Assembly: GCF_003999255.1 (NCBI RefSeq)
Contig: NZ_CP034791.1
Coordinates: 577,001-641,000, forward strand
DNA length: 64,000 nt
Reading direction: 5' to 3'
Source of the DNA: Caldicellulosiruptor changbaiensis
GTDB taxonomy: Bacteria > Bacillota > Thermoanaerobacteria > Caldicellulosiruptorales > Caldicellulosiruptoraceae
In this document: in pieces, positions 45,457-53,780 of the stretch
Numbering within the stretch: the stretch's first letter is position 1
Layout of the letters: the number at the start of each line of letters is the position of its first letter
Position numbers and translations under genes: made by a program
Notes under the pieces: model-generated
The model's input: the letters and a program-made list of their open reading frames with translations, nothing else
Database searches by the model: none
What the model was told of the DNA's origin: nothing

Positions 45457-45986
45457 TTAGAGATACTTATAAGAACATATATCTTAGCGAAGGGCTCAAT
45501 TACCCAGATGATATTATCTCTCTATTTCCGACTCTGTGGAGTATTGTCACACTTATTTTTATAATCTTTCTCATACCAAAACTGAAAGAGAAAAATCACG
45601 ATACAATATTGTTTTGGGGTATGCTTTTTATAACCATTTCAAATGCTCTAATTTTAGTAACAAAGCCTGGAGCTTTTGGCTTTTTCCTCATGATAGTTGT
45701 CACAATCCTTGGGGCGATTGGGGCTGCAATTTATTACTCATTTGTGGATGCAATCCTTGCAAACTCTGTTGATGACCAAAGAAGGGCACATGTTCTTTCA
45801 ATTTCAATGTTTTTAATATCTCTTTTTTCAATGCCAGTTGGAGCAATTGCAGGGCAGTGTTATAGCTTTTCAAAACTGCTTCCCTTTGTGCTTGCTACAT
45901 TCTTTACTTTGCTCTGCATAATCTTGATTTACCAGAAGATCAGAAGAAAAAAGAATTTTTCTTCAAAAGAGAGCCATGATTTTTAG
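45457..45986 (+). pseudogene. MFS transporter, 3' part
   Basis: Remaining five or so membrane helices (LFPTLWSIVTLIFIIFLIP, AFGFFLMIVVTILGAIGAA and others), ending KNFSSKESHDF. The frame is open leftwards into the IS from an ATG in the IS end (MVISFIQQP), so a truncated product is conceivable but lacks a ribosome site. Confidence 0.88.
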
Positions 45987-46003
45987 GAATAGAATAACAG
46001 ATA

Positions 46004-46032
46004 TTGAATAGATGGTTTGAAAGGTATAAAAT
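46004..46032 (+). promoter_or_regulatory. Promoter of lacI-type gene
   Basis: TTGAAT (46004-46009), 17-bp spacer, TAAAAT (46027-46032), about 34 bp before the start codon. Confidence 0.6.
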
Positions 46033-46065
46033 AGAGACAGTAATATAAATTTTTGGGGGTGTAAA

Positions 46066-47049
46066 ATGCCAACTGTAAAGGATGTTGCAAAAAAGGCAGG
46101 AGTTTCTGTTGCAACAGTCTCGAGGGTTTTGAACAATTCAAATAAAGTCTCAGAAGAGACACGCCAAAGAGTACTTAAGGCTATAGAAGAGCTTGGCTTT
46201 AAGCCCAACCTTCTTGCAAGAAACTTCCGAAAGGACAAATCAAACCTGATATTAGTTATTTTACCTACTATAGCCAATGCATATTTTGCCCGTGTGGTAA
46301 AAGGGGTTGAAGACACTGCAAGAAAGTACGATTATGGAATACTTCTTTGCACAACAGGGAACAGTCCTGAGGTTGCTTCAGAGTATCTGAAGCTCATAGA
46401 AAGAAAACAGGTTGACGGGGCAATAATTGCTTCTGCGAAGATTGACAAAGATGCAGTCCTTGAGATTGACCCGAAAAAGATTGTTCAAGCCTGTGAATTT
46501 TACCAATTTTTAGACACATCATGCGTACTTATAGACCATAAGAAGGCCTTTTTTGACATTGTAGATTATCTCATAAAAAAAGGAAAAAAGAATATCCTTT
46601 GTGCAATAGGAAATGAGGGAATTCCTTCAGAAAATGAGAGAAAAGAAGGCTACAGGCAAGCGCTTGAGAAAAATGGTATAGAGTTTAAAGAAGAAAATGT
46701 CATAAGGTGCAGCTATGGCTGGGCAGAGATTTATGAAAGGCTAAAAACTCTTCTTTGCACAAAAAAGTATGACGCAGTAGCGTGTTCATCTGACCTTATG
46801 GCAGTGGGAGCAATAAAGGCAGCAAAGGCAGTAGGACTTAAAATACCAGACGAGTTTGCAGTGACAGGGTTTGACAATATTATGATTTCAAGGCTTTATG
46901 AGCCAAGCATAACAACAGTTGCTCAGCCAATGTATGACATTGGAGAAAAGGCAGCAGAGATTTTAATAAATAGCTTAGAAAATCCAAATAGCTTTTCAAA
47001 AGAAAAGTTTATTCTTCCCCATGAGATAAAAACAAGAGAATCGGCATGA
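46066..47049 (+). CDS. LacI/GalR-family transcriptional regulator
   Basis: 327 residues. N-terminal LacI helix-turn-helix and hinge: TVKDVAKKAGVSVATVSRVLNN and GFKPNLLARNFRK. A periplasmic-binding-protein-like ligand domain follows (LILVILPTIANAYFARVVKG, DAVACSSDLMAVGAIKAAK, FAVTGFDN). Ligand is unknown but is expected to be a sugar or sugar acid linked to the two genes downstream. Two operator-like palindromes lie immediately after its stop, in the promoter of the oxidoreductase. ATG follows GGGGGTG. Confidence 0.92.
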   Translation: MPTVKDVAKKAGVSVATVSRVLNNSNKVSEETRQRVLKAIEELGFKPNLLARNFRKDKSNLILVILPTIANAYFARVVKGVEDTARKYDYGILLCTTGNSPEVASEYLKLIERKQVDGAIIASAKIDKDAVLEIDPKKIVQACEFYQFLDTSCVLIDHKKAFFDIVDYLIKKGKKNILCAIGNEGIPSENERKEGYRQALEKNGIEFKEENVIRCSYGWAEIYERLKTLLCTKKYDAVACSSDLMAVGAIKAAKAVGLKIPDEFAVTGFDNIMISRLYEPSITTVAQPMYDIGEKAAEILINSLENPNSFSKEKFILPHEIKTRESA

Positions 47050-47072
47050 AGCACTTTTTGTTTTTAAACTCA

Positions 47073-47120
47073 TTGTAATTGATTACATTTTGTAATATAA
47101 TTATTGTGTAATCATTTACA
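47073..47120 (+). promoter_or_regulatory. Promoter with two LacI-type operators
   Basis: TTGTAA (47073-47078), 17-bp spacer, TATAAT (47096-47101). Palindrome TGTAATTGATTACA (47074-47087) covers the -35, and TGTAATCATTTACA (47107-47120) covers the start site; the two are 33 bp apart, about three helical turns, on one face of DNA. The adjacent LacI-type protein is the likely repressor. Confidence 0.72.
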
Positions 47121-47142
47121 CAAGCAGGGGAGGAATGCTGAG

Positions 47143-48186
47143 ATGTTAAAAGTAAGGCTTGGGATAATTGGCTGTGGTTCAATTACAAAGCACAGACACG
47201 CACCTGAGGCAAAGTCTAATGAAAATGTTGATCTTGTTGCTGTTTGTGATAATAATTTGATAAATGCAGAAAAAGTAGCAAAGATGTTTGATGTACCAAA
47301 AGTGTATGCTGACTATGAGACAATGTTAAATGAAGAAAAACCTGATGCTGTTGTTGTTGCTGCACCTAACTGTATTCATGCAGATGCTACAATAAAGGCT
47401 TTGAAAGCAGGGGCACACGTTCTTTGTGAAAAACCAATGGCAACAACTATTGACGAGTGTAAGAAGATGGTGGATACAGCAAAGGAGACAGGAAAGTTTT
47501 TGATGATAGCTCACAACCAGAGGTTCAATAAAGCTCATATAAAAGCAAAGCAGATTATTCAAAGTGGTGAGCTTGGCAGAGTTTTAAGCTTTAAAACTAC
47601 CTTCGGTCATGGTGGACCTGAGAGCTGGAGTTCAGACAAACCCGATACATGGTTTTTCCACAAAGAGAAAGCTACATTTGGCAGCATGGGAGATTTGGGT
47701 GTTCACAAGATTGACTTGATGAGGTTCTTACTTGGTGAAGAGTTTGTTGAAGCAGCTGCATTTGTCACAACGCTTGCAAAGAGGTATCCAAACGGAGAGC
47801 TAATAGACGTTGATGACAATGCTGTTTGCATCTTAAAAACTCAAAGTGGTGCAATTGGGACTGTGACAGCTTCTTGGACATATCCAGGGAGTGAAGACAA
47901 TTCAACAATTATATACTGCGAAAAAGGGTCAATCACTCTTTATGGTGACCCAAGGTTTTCGATGATAATAAGGTATGCAAATGGACAGAAAGCATACTTT
48001 GAACTTGACACAATGCAGACAAACGAGAAGCAGACAAAGTCAGGTGTTATGGATGAGTTTATAAACTCTATTTTGACGAACACCCCGCCAAAAATTTCTG
48101 GTGAAGAGGGACTTAAGACAATGAAGGTTGTTTTTGCATGTTTTGAGTCAGCTAAAACTGGCAAAGTTGTTAAGATTGATTATTAG
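47143..48186 (+). CDS. Gfo/Idh/MocA-family oxidoreductase
   Basis: 347 residues. N-terminal Rossmann fold: LGIIGCGSITKHRHAPE, then AAPNCIHADATIKAL and the hallmark GAHVLCEKPMATT with the catalytic Lys; the C-terminal alpha/beta domain contains GDLGVHKIDLMRFLLG with the His that acts in catalysis. NAD(P)-dependent dehydrogenases of sugars, inositols or glycosides. ATG 47143 after GGGGAGG; the longer frame from 47104 would cross the second operator. Operon with the isomerase-like gene 42 bp downstream; probably LacI-controlled. Confidence 0.9.
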   Translation: MLKVRLGIIGCGSITKHRHAPEAKSNENVDLVAVCDNNLINAEKVAKMFDVPKVYADYETMLNEEKPDAVVVAAPNCIHADATIKALKAGAHVLCEKPMATTIDECKKMVDTAKETGKFLMIAHNQRFNKAHIKAKQIIQSGELGRVLSFKTTFGHGGPESWSSDKPDTWFFHKEKATFGSMGDLGVHKIDLMRFLLGEEFVEAAAFVTTLAKRYPNGELIDVDDNAVCILKTQSGAIGTVTASWTYPGSEDNSTIIYCEKGSITLYGDPRFSMIIRYANGQKAYFELDTMQTNEKQTKSGVMDEFINSILTNTPPKISGEEGLKTMKVVFACFESAKTGKVVKIDY

Positions 48187-48228
48187 TAGCTGATAAATCC
48201 TTTGAATGTGAAAGGAGAGTTTTAAAAG

Positions 48229-49167
48229 ATGAAACTTGGATTTTTGACAGCGTGCCTTCCAAATATGAAGTTAGATGATTTGGTTGTATGGGCAAAAGGT
48301 GTTGGATTTGAAATGTTAGAGGTTGCATGCTGGCCTGTGAAAAACACAAGAGACTACTCGAGCACAACCTTAGATGTTGCAAACCTTACAAAAGATGAAG
48401 CAGAAAGAATCAAAAGACTTTTTGAGCAGAACAATATGCAAATTTCTTCTCTTGCATACTATGACAACAACCTGCACCCTGACCTTGTGATAAGAAAATC
48501 TTACCATGATCATTTAAAAAAGGTGATTGATGCAGCAAATCTTCTTGGTGTCAAGTATGTCGGGACCTTTGTTGGGAGAAACTATAACAAGACAATCAAG
48601 GAAAACTTTGATGAGTTTGAGATTGTGTTTAAAGAGATTTTGGAGTATGCAAAGGAAAAAGGAGTTTCTATTATAATAGAAAACTGCCCAATGCCAGGCT
48701 GGAACCCAAATGGTGGATGGATGGGGACAATATCATACTCACCTGAGCTTTGGGAGGAGATGTTCTCAAGGCTTCCGTATGACAATTTTGGTTTGAACCT
48801 TGACCCGTCACACCTTCTTTGGCTTGGGATTGACCCTGTTTCGGTCATAAAAGAGTTCAAAGGCAAAATATTCCATGTCCATGCAAAGGATACTCAGATT
48901 TTGAAAGACAAGCTCAATAAATTTTCGATTTTTGGTAGCCAAATTCAAAGGAAAAATGCTTGGGATATGGGCTACTGGGTATACAGAATGCCAGGTCGTG
49001 GCGAGATTGATTGGAAAGCATTTTTGAAAGAGCTAAAACAAAACGGCTACAGCTTTGTTGTAAGCATAGAACATGAGGACCCAGAATATGAGGGGACTGA
49101 AGAAAAAGTAAAAGAGGGATTGAGGCTTGGGTTTGAGTATTTGAAGGGAGTACTTGATAAAATTTAA
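48229..49167 (+). CDS. Sugar phosphate isomerase/epimerase (IolE-like)
   Basis: 312 residues, xylose-isomerase-like TIM barrel (PF01261). Metal-site elements: VSIIIENCPMPGWNPNGG, FGLNLDPSHLLWLGID, FHVHAKDT and FVVSIEHEDPEYEG give the Glu, Asp/His and Glu set. Paired after a Gfo/Idh dehydrogenase, an arrangement typical of inositol or sugar-acid catabolism. Substrate unknown. GAAAGGAGAG precedes the ATG. Confidence 0.87.
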   Translation: MKLGFLTACLPNMKLDDLVVWAKGVGFEMLEVACWPVKNTRDYSSTTLDVANLTKDEAERIKRLFEQNNMQISSLAYYDNNLHPDLVIRKSYHDHLKKVIDAANLLGVKYVGTFVGRNYNKTIKENFDEFEIVFKEILEYAKEKGVSIIIENCPMPGWNPNGGWMGTISYSPELWEEMFSRLPYDNFGLNLDPSHLLWLGIDPVSVIKEFKGKIFHVHAKDTQILKDKLNKFSIFGSQIQRKNAWDMGYWVYRMPGRGEIDWKAFLKELKQNGYSFVVSIEHEDPEYEGTEEKVKEGLRLGFEYLKGVLDKI

Positions 49168-49193
49168 ATATTATCCAACATCAATTTTTAAAT

Positions 49194-49232
49194 AAAGGCC
49201 GGCTTTTAATCAATTTCGAAGCTGGCCTTTTT
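49194..49232 (+). terminator. Terminator of the sugar operon
   Basis: AAAGGCCGGCTT (49194-49205) pairs with AAGCTGGCCTTT (49219-49230) with one G-U pair, followed by TT and GTTTT. Confidence 0.82.
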
Positions 49233-49346
49233 GTTTTGCAATTTGTAACAACTTTTTAACATTTGAATAGTAGAAGCAGACACAAAAAAAGGGTAAAATA
49301 TTATATATGAAAACTTGAAAAAAATCAAAGTAAGGGGCAGTCAAAA

Positions 49347-50744
49347 ATGGTAGGATATTTGTTGCCACATCCACCAATTCTAATTGACAAAATTGGAAAC
49401 GGAGAAGAGAAAAAATGTCAGGCAACTTTAGAAGCATTGGAAAAAGTGACAGATGAGATTTTAGAGTACAAGCCTGATGTAGTTGTTGTTATATCACCGC
49501 ATGCGCCTATCTTTTCAGATGTCTTCTTTTTAAATGACAAGCCTACCATTGAAGGTAGCCTTACAAGATGGGGTGTGCGGGGAGTTGAATTTAAGTTCCA
49601 CAATAACCTAAAAATAGTTGAAGATATAGCAAAGATGAGCAAAAAAGAGGGTTTGAGCGTTGGATTTGTGACAGACAAGATTGAGAGAAGATATGGAATT
49701 TCACGTGAGCTTGACCATGGTGCAATGGTCCCACTGTATTTTGTAACCAAAAAATATAGAGACTTTGAACTCATTCACACAGCGTACTGTATGGTTGATG
49801 ATATAAAACTGTATAGGTATGGAATGATAATAAGAAAAGCTCTTGAAAAGCATGGAAAAAGAAGTTTAATTATTGCTTCTGGTGACCTTTCACACAAGCT
49901 GAAAGAGGACGGTCCTTATGGGTTTGCTAAAGAAGGTGTTGAATTTGACAAGCTATTGGTTGATCTTTTGCAAAAAAGTGACATAAAGGGTCTTTATGAT
50001 ATAGAACCTGAATTTTATGAAAGAGCTGCAGAGTGTGGTTTTAGGTCAATAAAGGTGTTAATTGGGGCATTTGACGGCTATGAGGTAGAATCGAAAGTTT
50101 ACTCTTATGAAGGACCGTTTGGAGTAGGATACTGTGTTGCCGGATTTTACCAAAAAGGTTCTACAACATCCCTTCTTGATGAGATAGCTATTAAAAAAGA
50201 ACAAAGACTCAAAAAAATCAGAGAAAATGAAGATGAGTATATAAGACTTGCAAGAGAGAGCTTGGAGTACTATGTAAAGCACAGAAGGTATATGGATTAT
50301 ATACCAGATTATGTTACAGAACGGATGCTAAAAGAAAGAGCAGGGGTTTTTGTGTCAATTAAAAAGGATGGAAATTTGAGAGGATGTATAGGCACAATTT
50401 ATCCTACCCAAGAAAACATTGCAAAAGAAATAATCCGAAATGCTGTTGCAGCGGGTTTTCATGACCCAAGGTTTGAAGAGGTCACAGAAGATGAGCTTGA
50501 TTCTCTCGTGTATGATGTTGATATTTTGAGCACACCTGAGAAGGTGACATCAAGGTCGGAGCTTGACCCCAAAAAGTATGGTGTAATAGTCAAAAAGGGT
50601 GTGAGACAGGGGCTTTTGCTTCCTGATTTAGAGGGTGTTGACACTGTTCAGCAGCAGCTCAGGATTGCCTGCCAAAAGGCTGGGATTGACTATGACAGAG
50701 AAGATTTTGAGATAGAAAGGTTTACAGTTGAAAGGCACAAGTAA
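49347..50744 (+). CDS. amrA: AmmeMemoRadiSam system protein: LigB-like domain fused to AMMECR1
   Basis: 465 residues. Residues 1-260 are an extradiol-dioxygenase/MEMO-like LigB fold (VGYLLPHPPILI, VVISPHAPIFSD, LDHGAMVPLYF, IASGDLSHKLKEDGPYG with the metal His residues). Residues about 285-465 are an AMMECR1 domain (LARESLEYYVKHR, GVFVSIKKDGNLRGCIGTI, YDVDILSTPE, GVRQGLLLPDLEGV). The third part, the radical SAM enzyme, follows 16 bp downstream. The system is conserved in archaea and anaerobes and may modify a protein, but its function is unknown. Shine-Dalgarno: TAAGGGG. Confidence 0.88.
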   Translation: MVGYLLPHPPILIDKIGNGEEKKCQATLEALEKVTDEILEYKPDVVVVISPHAPIFSDVFFLNDKPTIEGSLTRWGVRGVEFKFHNNLKIVEDIAKMSKKEGLSVGFVTDKIERRYGISRELDHGAMVPLYFVTKKYRDFELIHTAYCMVDDIKLYRYGMIIRKALEKHGKRSLIIASGDLSHKLKEDGPYGFAKEGVEFDKLLVDLLQKSDIKGLYDIEPEFYERAAECGFRSIKVLIGAFDGYEVESKVYSYEGPFGVGYCVAGFYQKGSTTSLLDEIAIKKEQRLKKIRENEDEYIRLARESLEYYVKHRRYMDYIPDYVTERMLKERAGVFVSIKKDGNLRGCIGTIYPTQENIAKEIIRNAVAAGFHDPRFEEVTEDELDSLVYDVDILSTPEKVTSRSELDPKKYGVIVKKGVRQGLLLPDLEGVDTVQQQLRIACQKAGIDYDREDFEIERFTVERHK

Positions 50745-50759
50745 GGAGAAGTATGAGAA

Positions 50760-51608
50760 ATGGTAGAAGCAAGGTATTATGAAAAATTGGAAAATAAAAA
50801 GGTAAGGTGTAAGCTCTGTCCGCATGGGTGTGTGATTTTGCCTGGCAATACTGGTTTTTGCAGGGCAAGACAAAATGTTGATGGCAAGCTCTACTCATTA
50901 AACTATGGATATATATCTTCAATTGCGTTTGACCCGATAGAGAAAAAGCCACTTTATCACTTTTACCCTGGTTCAAGTATACTTTCAATAGGAACATTTG
51001 GATGTTCATTTAAATGCTTGCACTGCCAAAACTATGAGATTTCCCAGCTTACTCCCAATGTATTTGAAGTTGATACAGAACGTTTAATTGAGCTTGCGAA
51101 GAAAGACAAAGACTGTATTGGCATTGCATTTACCTACAATGAACCGACAATTTGGTTTGAATATGTCTTAGATGTTGCAAAGAGGTTTAAAGAAGAGGGG
51201 TTTAAAACTGTCCTTGTCACAAATGGGTATTTAAATGAAGAGCCACTTTTGGAACTTCTTGAGGTCATTGATGCTGCAAACATCGATTTGAAGGCCTTCA
51301 ATGATGAGTTTTACAAGAAGGTGTGCAGGGGTGATTTGGAAAGTGTCAAGAGGTTTATTGAAATCTGTAGCCAAAAGATTCACATTGAGATAACAACGCT
51401 TATAATTCCAACCTTAAACGATTCTGAAGAAGAGATAGAAAATCTTGCAAAGTGGCTTTCTTCAATTGACGATAGGATTCCTTTGCATTTGACCAGGTAT
51501 TTCCCGAGATATAAAATGACTTTGCCACCAACGCCAAAAGAGACGTTATTTAAACTCAGAGAAATTGCAAAGAAATATTTGATGTATGTATATTTAGGAA
51601 ATATCTAA
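50760..51608 (+). CDS. amrS: AmmeMemoRadiSam system radical SAM enzyme
   Basis: 282 residues. VRCKLCPHGCVILPGNTGFCRARQN is an N-terminal cysteine-rich section; IGTFGCSFKCLHCQNYEIS carries the CxxxCxxC cluster motif; FTYNEPTIWFEY and ANIDLKAFNDEFYKKV complete the family pattern (TIGR04337). Typical members run to about 335 residues with a C-terminal zinc ribbon after the YVYLGN stretch; this one stops right after YVYLGNI, so it lacks that tail. AAGGAGAAG precedes the ATG. Operon with the fusion gene upstream and cdaA downstream. Confidence 0.88.
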   Translation: MVEARYYEKLENKKVRCKLCPHGCVILPGNTGFCRARQNVDGKLYSLNYGYISSIAFDPIEKKPLYHFYPGSSILSIGTFGCSFKCLHCQNYEISQLTPNVFEVDTERLIELAKKDKDCIGIAFTYNEPTIWFEYVLDVAKRFKEEGFKTVLVTNGYLNEEPLLELLEVIDAANIDLKAFNDEFYKKVCRGDLESVKRFIEICSQKIHIEITTLIIPTLNDSEEEIENLAKWLSSIDDRIPLHLTRYFPRYKMTLPPTPKETLFKLREIAKKYLMYVYLGNI

Positions 51609-51615
51609 AAAAGCA

Positions 51616-52488
51616 GTGGGGGAATTTGATTTGTTGAAAGACTTTTCTTTTTATATTCAGGAGTTTTTAAGAAATATATCTCTTATCAGGATAACACCGT
51701 TTGATATTATTGACATTGCAATTGTGTCATTTGTGATATACAAAATAATTGTGTGGATAAAGGACACAAGAGCGTATCAGCTAATAAAAGGAATTGTGAT
51801 TTTGATAATTATAACTCAGGTTAGCAAATGGCTGAACCTGAATGTTATAAACTGGCTTTTGACGAATACGCTCTCATACGGTGTTTTGGCGCTTTTAATA
51901 GTCTTCCAACCAGAGCTAAGACGCGCTTTAGAGGAGATTGGAAGGAGCAAAATTTGGGGAAAGTTTTTTTGGGTTGGGTCTGACGAAGAGACACTTTTAA
52001 AGTGGCAAAATAGTGTTGAGGAGATTATAAAAGCTGTGATGTATCTTTCAAAAAATAAAATTGGAGCATTGATTGTGATTGAAGGGCAGACAAAGATAGG
52101 TGATATAATCAACACAGGGATAATAATTGACTCAGAGATATCGTCCCAGCTTCTTATTAATATCTTCATTCCGAACACACCATTACACGACGGTGCAGTG
52201 ATTATAAGAGATGGAAAGATAAAAGCTGCTGCATGTTTTTTGCCTCTTTCAGAGAACAGGTACATAAGCAAAGAACTTGGTACGCGCCACAGAGCGGCAC
52301 TTGGTATTTCAGAAAACTCTGATGCAACTGCAATAGTTGTGTCAGAGGAAACAGGGATTATATCTGTTGCGTACAACGGAGGACTTACACGAAACTTAGG
52401 TCCTGAGGCTTTGAGAAAGATACTGCTCAGGCCTTTGAAAGTTGAGAAAGAGAAGAACGGTCTTAATATATTTAGGTGGAGGCGTTAA
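51616..52488 (+). CDS. cdaA: CdaA diadenylate cyclase
   Basis: 290 residues. Three N-terminal membrane helices (DIAIVSFVIYKIIVWI, LIKGIVILIIITQVS, TLSYGVLALLIVF) and a cytoplasmic DisA_N cyclase domain with NTPLHDGAVIIRDG (DGA motif) and GTRHRAALGISE (RHR motif). Makes cyclic di-AMP, which controls potassium, osmolytes and wall. The usual cdaA-cdaR pair follows, but glmM is not the next gene. GTG 51616 and TTG 51634 are both possible starts; the spacer after the radical SAM gene is 7 bp, so translation is likely coupled. Confidence 0.93.
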   Translation: MGEFDLLKDFSFYIQEFLRNISLIRITPFDIIDIAIVSFVIYKIIVWIKDTRAYQLIKGIVILIIITQVSKWLNLNVINWLLTNTLSYGVLALLIVFQPELRRALEEIGRSKIWGKFFWVGSDEETLLKWQNSVEEIIKAVMYLSKNKIGALIVIEGQTKIGDIINTGIIIDSEISSQLLINIFIPNTPLHDGAVIIRDGKIKAAACFLPLSENRYISKELGTRHRAALGISENSDATAIVVSEETGIISVAYNGGLTRNLGPEALRKILLRPLKVEKEKNGLNIFRWRR

Positions 52489-52491
52489 GAT

Positions 52492-53718
52492 TTGAAGAAG
52501 ATTGAGCTTAGAAAACCCAAAGATGACACTTTCTGGCTGAAGGTCTTGTCAGTTTTTATTGCTATCATTTTGTGGTTTTATATAAATAGCATCATAAATC
52601 CTATAAAGAAAAGAGAGATAATTGTGCCAATACGCTATAATATTTCAACTTTATCAAAAGGGCTTGTTATGACAGAGTCTGATACAAAAGAAGTAAGGAT
52701 AGTTGTTAGCGGAACTCAGGATGAGCTCAGCAAGGTGGATGAGAAGAATATTCAAGCAGTGGTTGATTTTACTAATGTAAGACAGACAGGTGAAATGAAA
52801 CTTCCAATTAATATAAATAATCCTTACCATAGAATCAATATAGAGAGTATTTATCCAAAAAGTGTAGTAGTAAACATTGACAATCTTGTAACAATCCAAA
52901 AAGATGTCACAGTTGAAATAAACGGGAATCCTAAGAAAGGGTACATAATAAATGGCTATCAAGAAGAGCCAAACGTCATAAGCATAAAAGGTGCTGAGAG
53001 TGATATAAAAGAGATTTCAAAGTGTATTGCTCAGCTAAACTTAAGCCTTAATGACAGGTCGTTTAAGGCTTCTGTTCCTGTTAAAATTTTAGACTCAAAC
53101 GGCAAGGATATAACATCACTTTTTGATCTGTCTCAAAAAAGTATAGATGTGTATGTAGACATCTTAAAGACAAAACAGGTACCGCTTACTGTAAAGTTCA
53201 AAGGTCAGCTTCCGCCAAATAAGGTTATATCAAAGATTGTACTAAAACCGTCAACAATTAATGTTGCGGGGAAAGAAGAGGATATAAATTCTTTGAATGA
53301 AATTGTTGTGGGAACAATTGACACACGAATGTTAGAAAATATTTCAACATTCCAGTTTGATTTTAATATTCCAAAAAATATTAAAGCTTTGGACAATGTC
53401 AAGCAAGTTGTAATAACAATCTATACTGATTCAATTGTCCAGAAATCAATTACCGTCCCGGTTGAGGTGAGAGGTTTAAGCAACCAGTATTTAGCCCAGC
53501 TAAACCCTGATAAGGTGACGCTTAAGATAGAGTATTCCCAGAGCAATCAAAATTCGATTGATTTTTCCTCGTTTAAAGCATATGTTGATGTTTCGAATTT
53601 AACACAAGGCAATTATAGCTTGCCACTTGTGCTTGAAAATCCGAACAATATTGAGGATGTAGAGGTATCTCCTTCTTACATAAAGGTGACAATAACAGAG
53701 AAAAACCAAACCCAGTAG
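52492..53718 (+). CDS. cdaR: CdaR, YbbR-domain regulator of CdaA
   Basis: 408 residues. N-terminal membrane anchor (FWLKVLSVFIAIILWFYINS) and four extracytoplasmic YbbR beta-domains (for example FTNVRQTGEMKLPI, KGYIINGYQEEPNVISIKGA, VAGKEEDINSLNEIVVGT). CdaR binds CdaA in the membrane and modulates its activity. TTG 52492 behind GGTGGAGG, 3 bp after cdaA. Standard length and partner. Confidence 0.92.
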   Translation: MKKIELRKPKDDTFWLKVLSVFIAIILWFYINSIINPIKKREIIVPIRYNISTLSKGLVMTESDTKEVRIVVSGTQDELSKVDEKNIQAVVDFTNVRQTGEMKLPININNPYHRINIESIYPKSVVVNIDNLVTIQKDVTVEINGNPKKGYIINGYQEEPNVISIKGAESDIKEISKCIAQLNLSLNDRSFKASVPVKILDSNGKDITSLFDLSQKSIDVYVDILKTKQVPLTVKFKGQLPPNKVISKIVLKPSTINVAGKEEDINSLNEIVVGTIDTRMLENISTFQFDFNIPKNIKALDNVKQVVITIYTDSIVQKSITVPVEVRGLSNQYLAQLNPDKVTLKIEYSQSNQNSIDFSSFKAYVDVSNLTQGNYSLPLVLENPNNIEDVEVSPSYIKVTITEKNQTQ

Positions 53719-53780
53719 ATTATTCTGGTTAAATGATTCAATAAAGAGTTTTTTAAAGACAGTGAAGGAGAGGGCAAAAG

